Assembly (NCBI GenBank): GCA_003695505.1
Contig: RFIY01000135.1
Span: 1-12,406, forward strand
From: J088 sp003695505 [NCBI: Candidatus Dadabacteria bacterium]
GTDB lineage: Bacteria; J088
Direction of reading: 5' to 3'
DNA length: 12,406 bases
Under the pieces are notes generated by a model. The model did not search any database, was not told where the DNA came from, and saw only the letters and a program-made list of their open reading frames with translations. Below are positions 6,604 to 12,406 of the stretch, one piece after another. Positions within the stretch are counted from its first letter, which is position 1. The number at the start of each line of letters is the position of its first letter. Position numbers and translations under genes: made by a program.

Positions 6604-7353
6604 ATGACGTTCGGGGTGCAACTGGAAATCTGGGGTAACTATGCAGCGTTCAACCGACCGGAAATGAAGGTGGAGCGCGTGTCCTACGACGTGATTACAC
6701 CAAGCGCAGCCAGAGGGATACTTGAGGCGATTTACTGGAAACCACAGATCCGATGGTGTATCGACCGGTTACACATCCTCGCTCCCATACACTTCACGCA
6801 GGTTCGTCGAAACGAACTCTCCGGCAAGGTTCCGGTGAAAGGCGCCAGTGGGGTAGCATCGGCATTGCAATGTGCCGAACGCGGCGAACAACATTATCTG
6901 CCGTCCGTCCATATCGAGGATAAACGGCAACAGCGCGCGGCCCGCATCCTGCGCGATGTTCGTTACGGTATTGAAGCGCACATCGAAATCCTTGATCCAG
7001 CAGAACGGGACGGCACTATGCTCGCACACCCCGAAGCCAAGCATCTCGATACTTTTCGACGTCGCGCGACCCGCGGCCAATTCCACCACCAGCCTTGGCT
7101 CGGCTGCCGAGAATTTCCTGCTTTCTTCCGAATCCTGGACGAGGGCGAATCATTCCCATCCTGTCCTGAGGAACTACTCGGCGAACGCGACCTGGGATAT
7201 ATGCTCTGGGACATCGAGTTCACGCCGGATGCGAGAGGCAAGGTCATCGAGCGACATCGTGGCCGACGCGTGCGCCCCCGTCCCCGCTTTTTCCGAGCGC
7301 TAATGCGCGATGGTGTGATTGAAGTACCCGCGATTACGGAAACACGGGAGTAG
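6604..7353 (+). CDS. cas5: Type I-C Cas5c (Cas5d), crRNA-processing Cascade subunit
   Basis: A 249-aa RAMP protein. In type I-C it replaces Cas6: it cuts pre-crRNA at the base of the repeat hairpin and stays bound to the 5' handle in Cascade. The N-terminal strand FGVQLEIWGNYAAFNRPEMKVER and the segment YDVITPSAARGILEAIYWKP (residues 28-47) are highly characteristic. Y44 sits where I expect the described catalytic tyrosine (Y46 of the Bacillus halodurans enzyme). The adjacent Lys-His pair described there is not obvious here; H126 in RYGIEAHIEI is a candidate His. The C-terminus is very basic (GRRVRPRPRFFRALM), suitable for RNA contact. AAGGAG (6593-6598) is 5 nt before ATG 6604 but only 2 nt before GTG 6601, so the ATG is chosen. 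It ends 4 nt before cas8c. Confidence 0.95.
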   Translation: MTFGVQLEIWGNYAAFNRPEMKVERVSYDVITPSAARGILEAIYWKPQIRWCIDRLHILAPIHFTQVRRNELSGKVPVKGASGVASALQCAERGEQHYLPSVHIEDKRQQRAARILRDVRYGIEAHIEILDPAERDGTMLAHPEAKHLDTFRRRATRGQFHHQPWLGCREFPAFFRILDEGESFPSCPEELLGERDLGYMLWDIEFTPDARGKVIERHRGRRVRPRPRFFRALMRDGVIEVPAITETRE

Positions 7354-7357
7354 CGTG

Positions 7358-9226
7358 ATGATACTGCAATCACTCCTGGAACTCTACAATCGACTCGCCG
7401 GCGACCCTGCCTATCAGATCCCGCCACCGGGCCGAAGTATCCAAAAAATGAAGTTCGCGATCGTCTTGCACCCGGATGGCCGTCTGCACGAACTTCAGGA
7501 CATTCAGGTGAGTGAGGGACGCAAATCGCGCCCACGCCTGATGATCGTACCCGGGATCACAAAACCTACCGGCAGCGGTTTGAACCCATGTTTCCTCTGG
7601 GACAATACCGCCTATCTCCTGGGCTGGGACAGTCGGGCAGATCGCGCAGAACGAGCCAGGAAACAGTTTGCGGCGTGGCGCGATGCACACCTTTCGGTTG
7701 AACGCGCTATCGATCACCCGGAGTTTTCCGCCATCTGCCGATTTGCTGAAACGTGGGACCCGGCCAATGCCGATCAGATGCGAGACCTCCTTGAGCGGGT
7801 AAGCACTGGCTTCGGATGCTTTCAGATCATTGGGCGCACAAGCTACGTCCACGACAACGACCAGATTCTGTCATGGTGGGATAAACGCACCTGCCACAAT
7901 CCGGACCGCATGAAGCGCTGGGCCACGATACAGACCGAAATCCAGCCTGATGGGGCCGAGGCGAACGCTGCCGAACCGGGCGAACCGACACTCCAGTGTT
8001 TGCTGACCGGTAAGATCGTCGCGCATGCCGACATTGCGCGACTGCATCCAAAGATCAAGGGCGTTGCGGGTGCACAATCTTCTGGCGCAACGATCGCGGG
8101 TTTCAATGACCCTGCCTACGAGTCGTGGGGACACGAACAGAGCTATAACGCGCCGGTTTCCCAGGAAGCTGCCCGACGCTACGTCGCCGCATTAAACGCC
8201 CTTCTCGACGGACCGATGCGACAGCGCCACCGACTCGACCTCGGCTCAACGACCGTCGTATTCTGGACAGACCGTCCATCGGCCGCAGAAGGACTATTTG
8301 CACAAATCGGCCTGGGTGGCCTGGATGATCTGCAACACGTTCAGGACGAGTACTTGCGCTCGCGCCTCGAACAGGCGCTGCGTGCCATTCGTGCGGGTCG
8401 CCAGACCTGGCGGGAACTTGATGCATCCGCGGCAGACACAAGATTCTACATTCTCGGGCTTGCGGCGCCAGCACCCGCCCGGATCGCCGTTCGCTTTTTC
8501 CGCGAATCAACGGTTGCCGACCTGCTGGATCGCCTTTGGCAACATTTTTCTGACGTTCGCATCGAACGTCAATTCGGTGACGATGCGCGGCGGCCCGAAC
8601 CGCGGTACCCATCTTTTCGGTTCCTGCTTGACACCCTTCGCCCCCCCGGCGGTGATCCACCGCCATTACTCGCACCCGGTCTCGTCGAAAGTATCGTAAC
8701 CGGGCGGCAATACCCGCCGCTGTTGTATCAGGCGACCATCCGCCGACTCATTGCCGATCGCAACATTAACTACGCTCGTGCATGTTTGATCAAGGGCCAT
8801 CTGACCCGCAATCTTGGAAAGGAGATTTCCGTGACCCTCGACCCCAGCAACACAGATCCGGCGTACCGGCTCGGACGATTGTTCGCCGTACTCGAAAAGG
8901 CACAGTCCGACGCGTTACCCGGAATCAAGGCAACAATCCGGGACCGCTACTATAGCGCTGCGTCAGCGACCCCGCAAGCCGTATTCCCCCGTTTGTTGCG
9001 ATCGTGGCAACACCACCTTGGGGCGTTGGAAAACGTCGGCCAGCGCATTAACTATGACAAGCTGGCCCAGGAGATCCTCGGTCCCCTTGAGACATTTCCT
9101 GCGCACCTCGACCTTGCGGGACAAGGGCATTTCGCGCTCGGATACTATCATCAACGCAATGCCCTCTACAAACCCGCGGGCGCAACTGACAGCGAGCAGC
9201 AAGAAAACACACCCTCTGTAGCATAG
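7358..9226 (+). CDS. cas8c: Type I-C Cascade large subunit Cas8c (Csd1)
   Basis: A 622-aa protein, the normal length for Csd1/Cas8c. It is the large Cascade subunit that recognises the PAM and helps recruit Cas3. The N-terminus MILQSLLELYNRL followed by IPPPG (21-25) and KFAIVLHPDGRLHELQD is the family signature. Further Csd1-like parts include CLLTGKIVAHADIARLHPKIKG and the C-terminal FPAHLDLAGQGHFALGYYHQR. Several starts are possible (GTG 7319, GTG 7355, ATG 7358); GGGAG (7346-7350) is 7 nt before ATG 7358, and family proteins begin MILQ, so that start is used. The last 131 codons also encode Cas11c from an internal start (separate entry). It lies between cas5c (4-nt gap) and cas7c (23-nt gap). 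Confidence 0.96.
   Translation: MILQSLLELYNRLAGDPAYQIPPPGRSIQKMKFAIVLHPDGRLHELQDIQVSEGRKSRPRLMIVPGITKPTGSGLNPCFLWDNTAYLLGWDSRADRAERARKQFAAWRDAHLSVERAIDHPEFSAICRFAETWDPANADQMRDLLERVSTGFGCFQIIGRTSYVHDNDQILSWWDKRTCHNPDRMKRWATIQTEIQPDGAEANAAEPGEPTLQCLLTGKIVAHADIARLHPKIKGVAGAQSSGATIAGFNDPAYESWGHEQSYNAPVSQEAARRYVAALNALLDGPMRQRHRLDLGSTTVVFWTDRPSAAEGLFAQIGLGGLDDLQHVQDEYLRSRLEQALRAIRAGRQTWRELDASAADTRFYILGLAAPAPARIAVRFFRESTVADLLDRLWQHFSDVRIERQFGDDARRPEPRYPSFRFLLDTLRPPGGDPPPLLAPGLVESIVTGRQYPPLLYQATIRRLIADRNINYARACLIKGHLTRNLGKEISVTLDPSNTDPAYRLGRLFAVLEKAQSDALPGIKATIRDRYYSAASATPQAVFPRLLRSWQHHLGALENVGQRINYDKLAQEILGPLETFPAHLDLAGQGHFALGYYHQRNALYKPAGATDSEQQENTPSVA
8818..8824 (+). promoter_or_regulatory. Internal ribosome binding site within cas8c for Cas11c
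   Basis: AAAGGAG followed by six bases and an in-frame GTG (8831). This is among the best Shine-Dalgarno matches in the whole operon although it lies deep inside a coding region, which marks it as a functional internal initiation site. Confidence 0.8.
8831..9226 (+). CDS. cas11c: Cascade small subunit Cas11c from an internal start in cas8c
   Basis: A 131-aa product in the same frame as cas8c, starting at GTG codon 492 and sharing its stop. Type I-C Cascade is known to need a small subunit, Cas11c, made by internal translation of cas8c; it lines the target strand next to the Cas7 backbone. The start here (VTLDPSNTDPAYRLGRLFAVLEK after initiation) falls where I expect the published internal start, and the region is the conserved helical C-terminal part (IRDRYYSAASATPQAVFPRLL, then HHLGALENVGQRINYDKLAQEI). 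AAAGGAG (8818-8824) lies six bases upstream. The start rests on this ribosome binding site plus family knowledge; GTG is less common than ATG but usual for this organism's genes. Confidence 0.82.
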   Translation: MTLDPSNTDPAYRLGRLFAVLEKAQSDALPGIKATIRDRYYSAASATPQAVFPRLLRSWQHHLGALENVGQRINYDKLAQEILGPLETFPAHLDLAGQGHFALGYYHQRNALYKPAGATDSEQQENTPSVA

Positions 9227-9249
9227 TCCTGAACCAAGGAGACGACCTG

Positions 9250-10128
9250 ATGAACCGTTTTGATTTCGTCTATATTTTCGATGTAAAAGATGCCAACCCC
9301 AATGGCGACCCGGATGCAGGTAACCTGCCGCGAATCGATCCAGAAACCGGACACGGCCTCGTGACAGACGTCTGCCTCAAACGCAAGGTGCGCAACTACG
9401 TCACAATGAGCCAAAACAACCAACCTGGTCAACGCATTTATTTCGCCGAGCGCGCTGTACTCAACCGCCTCCACGCAGAAGCCTGGGAAAACCATCCCGA
9501 TGAAGATGTCCGTAGCGTACCCGCAGACAAGCGGAACAAACTGCCAAAAGAGGTCCAGAAAGCGCAGCAACTCACAGACTACATGTGTCAACAGTTCTGG
9601 GACATCCGCACATTCGGGGCTGTGATGTCAACCGAAGTCAATTGTGGTCAGGTGCGCGGCCCCGTCCAGGTTTCATTTGCACGTTCTGTCGAGCCGATTG
9701 TGGCCCTGGAACACGCGATTACGCGCAGCTCGGTAACCAACGAACGCGACCTCGAGAAAGAGCGTACGATGGGGCGCAAGTTTACGGTGCCGTACGCGGT
9801 CTACATTGCGCACGGGACCGTAAGTGGCGCGCTCGCGCAGCAAACCGGTTTCAGCGATGATGACGCAGAATTGCTTTGGGAAGCACTGGAACGCGCCTTC
9901 GACCTGGATGCTTCAGCCGCACGACCTGCAGGCAGCATGGCCGCACGCAGGTTAATTGTATTTGAACACGATCACCCGCTGGGCAGCGCGCCTGCCCACA
10001 AACTGTTCGATCGCGTCAAAGTCCACAGGCGCCCCGATGTCGCGGTGCCTCGCGAATTTGGGGACTATGAAGTTACCGTTACTCGCGAAGGCATGCCGCA
10101 AGGGGTCCGGCTGATCGAACGCGTGTAA
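9250..10128 (+). CDS. cas7c: Type I-C Cascade backbone subunit Cas7c (Csd2)
   Basis: A 292-aa RAMP protein, present in several copies per Cascade, that coats the crRNA spacer and presents it for base pairing with target DNA. The N-terminal signature FDFVYIFDVKDANPNGDPDAGN (residues 4-25) and the next block TDVCLKRKVRNYV are diagnostic of Csd2. Later conserved blocks are DIRTFGAVMS and GQVRGPVQVSFARSVEPI, followed by TMGRKFTVPYAVYIAHG. Length is normal and no key block is missing. ATG 9250 has AAGGAG (9236-9241) eight bases upstream. The TAA stop (10126-10128) shares one base with the cas4 ATG. Confidence 0.97.
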   Translation: MNRFDFVYIFDVKDANPNGDPDAGNLPRIDPETGHGLVTDVCLKRKVRNYVTMSQNNQPGQRIYFAERAVLNRLHAEAWENHPDEDVRSVPADKRNKLPKEVQKAQQLTDYMCQQFWDIRTFGAVMSTEVNCGQVRGPVQVSFARSVEPIVALEHAITRSSVTNERDLEKERTMGRKFTVPYAVYIAHGTVSGALAQQTGFSDDDAELLWEALERAFDLDASAARPAGSMAARRLIVFEHDHPLGSAPAHKLFDRVKVHRRPDVAVPREFGDYEVTVTREGMPQGVRLIERV

Positions 10129-10799
10129 TGCGCAGCGAAGCCGACCTGCTGCCCCTGTCTGGTCTGCAACACCTGGTGTTCTGCGAACGCCAGGCTGGCC
10201 TGATGCTGGTCGAGCAAATCTGGGAGGACAACGTATTTACCGTCCAGGGCACACTACGCCACCGCAACGTCCACGAAGAATCGCCGCGCCGTGAACGGCG
10301 CGGCGATTTGATCATCGTGCGGGGCCTGCCGCTGCGATCACTCGAACTGGGTGTCTCAGGCGTAGCCGACGTGGTGGAATTCCACCGAACCGACGACGCA
10401 ACCGGCGTGATGCTGACCGGATGCGACGGTCGATGGCAGCCGTTCCCGGTTGAGTACAAGCGAGGACGTCCGAAAATCCATCGGGCGGATGAAGTGCAAC
10501 TGTGTGCACAGGCCATATGCATCGAGGACATGCTTGGCACAAGAATCGACAAAGGCGCGTTGTACTATGGACAACCGCGTCGGCGCACAGAAGTTGCGAT
10601 GGATGATAGCCTGCGAGAGTTGACATGGGCTGCGGCACGCCGCCTGCACGAATTGGTCAGTGGCGGCATTACACCCCCAGCAATCCCGAAAAAGGAATGC
10701 CGCGCCTGCTCGCTGGTGGAAATTTGTCTGCCCTCCGCGGTTCAAAGACAACGCGTCGAACCGTATCTTGACCGTATTGCTGAGGACGAAGAATGGTGA
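10128..10799 (+). CDS. cas4: Cas4 spacer-acquisition nuclease (RecB-like, Fe-S)
   Basis: A 223-aa protein that trims prespacers with Cas1-Cas2 and so fixes PAM choice and spacer orientation. The cluster cysteines are C19 in the N-terminal FCERQ and C191, C194 and C200 in the C-terminal CRACSLVEIC, the four expected for a [4Fe-4S] cluster. The RecB-type catalytic residues are visible: H49, D81 in GVADVVEF, and E109-x-K111 in VEYKRG, with Q124 in the following helix (DEVQLCAQA). Nothing is missing. It starts one base into the cas7c stop (TAATG) and overlaps cas1 by 7 nt, so expression is probably translationally coupled. Confidence 0.96.
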   Translation: MRSEADLLPLSGLQHLVFCERQAGLMLVEQIWEDNVFTVQGTLRHRNVHEESPRRERRGDLIIVRGLPLRSLELGVSGVADVVEFHRTDDATGVMLTGCDGRWQPFPVEYKRGRPKIHRADEVQLCAQAICIEDMLGTRIDKGALYYGQPRRRTEVAMDDSLRELTWAAARRLHELVSGGITPPAIPKKECRACSLVEICLPSAVQRQRVEPYLDRIAEDEEW

Positions 10800-11815
10800 A
10801 GCGACACCTGAATACGCTGTACATTACAACCCAGGGCGCGTGGTTGAACAAAGATGGCGAAACAATTGCTGTCAATGTTGACGGGCAAGCCAGACATCGC
10901 ATTCCGATGCATCTTCTGCAGGGCCTTGTTTGTTTCGGAAATGTATCCATCAGCCCGTTTCTTCTGGGTGCCTGCGTCGAGCGTGGGATTGGTATCAGTT
11001 ACCTGACGCGGAATGGGCGTTTCCTGGCGCGCGTAAGCGGACCCGTAACAGGCAATGTCCTCCTACGGCGCGCGCAGTACCGAATGGCGGATGACGAGAC
11101 CCGGCGAACTGCGTTGGCAAAGACATTTGTACTTGGGAAACTCGTCAACACACGTACGGCGCTGCGCAGAGCGAGTCGAGACAATCCAGAACGTGCCGCG
11201 AACCTGCAAGATGCTGCAAACCGGATTAACGGTTTGCTACGCCGTGCGCGAACGGCCGGCACGCTTGACGAAGCAAGAGGCATCGAGGGAGAGGCGGCGC
11301 GAATATACTTCAGTGTGTTTAACGAGTTACTGCTGGCTGACGGCTTCACATTCTCGCGGCGCACCAGACGCCCGCCACTCGACGCGGTAAATGCACTGTT
11401 GTCGTTTGTCTATACGTTGCTCGTTCACGACGTGCGATCAGCATTGGAAACTGTGGGACTGGATCCGCAAGTCGGTTTCTTGCACCACGACAGACCTGGT
11501 CGTCCAAGTCTGGCGCTTGATGTGATGGAAGAATTGCGTCCGGTCTTGGCTGACCGGCTCGTTTTGTCATTGATTAACCGCCGCCAAATTCGTCCAAACG
11601 GGTTTGAACAGCGCGAATCCGGCGCAGTCTGGATGGATGATGAGACGCGCAAAACGGTACTGACTGCTTGGCAAGAACGGAAACAACAGGAACTGCTCCA
11701 CCCATTCCTGGATGATCGCTGCACGGTCGGCGCCGTGCCGCATATTCAGGCCCTGTTGCTGGCTCGGCACTTGCGCGGCGATCTGGACGGTTACCCACCG
11801 TTTGTGTGGAAATGA
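10793..11815 (+). CDS. cas1: Type I-C Cas1 integrase
   Basis: A 340-aa protein that, as a dimer pair bridged by Cas2, inserts new spacers at the leader end of the array. The N-terminal beta domain (LNTLYITTQGAWLNKDGETIAV) is typical of I-C Cas1. The metal-binding residues are seen as E165 in GIEGEAARIYF, H231 in GFLHHDRPGRPSLALD, and D243 or E246 in LDVMEELRP. The full helical domain is present, and length matches the family (about 340 aa). It starts inside the end of cas4 (ATGGTGA, 10793-10799) with GAGG a few bases upstream, and is followed by cas2 after a 12-nt gap. Confidence 0.97.
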   Translation: MVKRHLNTLYITTQGAWLNKDGETIAVNVDGQARHRIPMHLLQGLVCFGNVSISPFLLGACVERGIGISYLTRNGRFLARVSGPVTGNVLLRRAQYRMADDETRRTALAKTFVLGKLVNTRTALRRASRDNPERAANLQDAANRINGLLRRARTAGTLDEARGIEGEAARIYFSVFNELLLADGFTFSRRTRRPPLDAVNALLSFVYTLLVHDVRSALETVGLDPQVGFLHHDRPGRPSLALDVMEELRPVLADRLVLSLINRRQIRPNGFEQRESGAVWMDDETRKTVLTAWQERKQQELLHPFLDDRCTVGAVPHIQALLLARHLRGDLDGYPPFVWK

Positions 11816-11827
11816 AAGGCTTTCGTG

Positions 11828-12118
11828 ATGCTTGTCGTCGTAAGTTACGATGTATCCACCGTCGATGCGGCCGGCCGCAGGCGACTGAGACGAGTAGCGC
11901 GCGTTTGCGAAGACTTCGGGCAGCGCGTGCAGAATTCGGTATTCGAATGTATTGTAGATCCGCAGCAATGGGCATTGCTGAAAGATCGCCTGCTGCGGGA
12001 ATTTGATCCCGGCCAGGACAGCCTGCGCTTTTATTATCTGGGAGCGAACTATGACAGGCGCATCGAGCATCACGGGACCAAAGACGTACCCGATTTGACC
12101 GATCCACTGATCTTATAA
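11828..12118 (+). CDS. cas2: Cas2 adaptation protein
   Basis: A 96-aa protein, normal for Cas2; it forms the central dimer of the Cas1-Cas2 integrase. The N-terminal strand MLVVVSYDV carries the conserved Asp (D8). It is followed by RRRLRRVARVCEDFGQRVQNSVFEC, the usual helix and second strand of the ferredoxin-like fold. AAAGG (11815-11819) serves either GTG 11825 (5 nt) or ATG 11828 (8 nt); the ATG is chosen because the family starts at the ML-x-V-V strand. It is the last cas gene and is followed by the CRISPR leader. Confidence 0.96.
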   Translation: MLVVVSYDVSTVDAAGRRRLRRVARVCEDFGQRVQNSVFECIVDPQQWALLKDRLLREFDPGQDSLRFYYLGANYDRRIEHHGTKDVPDLTDPLIL

Positions 12119-12309
12119 ATGTGGCTCGACTTCGCGAACCACCAGCAAACATAGCTGCTCCGCGACATTCGCGGATCCAAAAAACTGTTCTTTGACAAAT
12201 GAATAGACGACATATGCGAGCGAAACCGGGTTGGCAAGGCGCTCCACCAAGGGACTTTCGCGGATGGCTGGCGAGAAGCAGTTGCTGCGCTGTATACTTT
12301 TAGCACCCT
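12119..12309 (+). promoter_or_regulatory. CRISPR leader with candidate array promoter
   Basis: About 190 bp between cas2 and the first repeat, the expected place for the leader that drives array transcription and guides spacer insertion. A -10-like TATACT (12293-12298, 5/6 match) would start transcripts near 12305, just before repeat 1, but has no good -35. A perfect TTGACA lies further up (12192-12197) with only a poor -10 after it. A small hairpin, CCGCG 12160-12164 with CGCGG 12170-12174, precedes an A run and is not a terminator. Which elements act is unknown. Confidence 0.7.
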
Positions 12310-12406
12310 GTCGCCCCCCACGCGGGGGCGCGGATTGAAACAACCACGTCCGACTGATCGAGCACATACTGACAGCGTCGCCCCCCACGCGGGGGCGCGG
12401 ATTGAA
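12310..12406 (+). CRISPR. Start of type I-C CRISPR array (two repeats, one spacer visible)
   Basis: Repeat 1 spans 12310-12341 (32 bp), a 35-bp spacer 12342-12376, and repeat 2 12377-12406, cut two bases short by the window end; the visible parts of the repeats are identical. The repeat begins GTCGCCCCC and ends GGATTGAAAC, the type I-C pattern. It folds into a 7-bp hairpin, CGCCCCC (12312-12318) with GGGGGCG (12324-12330) around a 5-nt loop. The 11 bases after the stem (12331-12341) match the 11-nt 5' handle left by Cas5c. The array continues past the window, so the spacer count is unknown. Orientation follows from the leader and cas2 on its left. Confidence 0.97.

Noticed and set aside
12160-12174. 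Leader hairpin as terminator of the cas operon
   Set aside because: Only 5 bp of stem and followed by an A run rather than T residues on the plus strand; no T run follows it on the minus strand either.
12295-12305. 11-mer TACTTTTAGCA shared by the leader and the terminator region at 2933-2943
   Set aside because: A single shared 11-mer is expected by chance in 12 kb, and the contexts are unrelated.

Overview
The window looks like chromosomal DNA of a GC-rich, Gram-negative bacterium. Two clues are a lipoprotein with a clean lipobox and a Tat-exported Rieske protein. A third is a TIGR02147-type regulator, a family I associate with Fibrobacterota, Bdellovibrionota and Myxococcota-like lineages. 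The lineage is an inference from gene content only; no rRNA or other marker gene is present.

Layout. Positions 1-440 hold no convincing gene: AT-rich DNA surrounds a GC-rich block (about 104-306) that could encode a structured RNA but matches nothing I recognise. At 441-1346 is a TIGR02147/DUF4423-type predicted regulator, preceded by a sigma70-like promoter placed so that the mRNA would be nearly leaderless. Its stop codon overlaps the start of a 508-aa lipoprotein (1346-2872). A 15-bp perfect GC hairpin (2886-2933) separates this rightward pair from a leftward pair: a 96-aa unknown protein (3893-3603) and a Tat-signal Rieske [2Fe-2S] protein (3530-2982).

From 4228 to the right edge is a complete, intact type I-C CRISPR-Cas locus in canonical order: cas3, cas5c, cas8c (with an internal in-frame start for cas11c), cas7c, cas4, cas1, cas2, a leader of about 190 bp, and the start of a CRISPR array (one full repeat, one 35-nt spacer, and a second repeat cut by the window end). 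Genes are overlapped or closely spaced with good ribosome binding sites, consistent with one operon. Cas4-Cas1-Cas2 would acquire spacers. Cas5c would process pre-crRNA at the repeat hairpin, leaving an 11-nt 5' handle. Cas5c, Cas8c, Cas7c and Cas11c would form Cascade/I-C, which recruits Cas3 to degrade target DNA.

The least expected items are a 28-codon ORF (4145-4231) with a strong ribosome binding site whose stop overlaps the cas3 start, the internal cas11c start (itself expected for type I-C but usually unannotated), the near-leaderless regulator promoter, and the GC-rich block at the left edge. I found no clearly new defence system: the CRISPR locus is standard type I-C.
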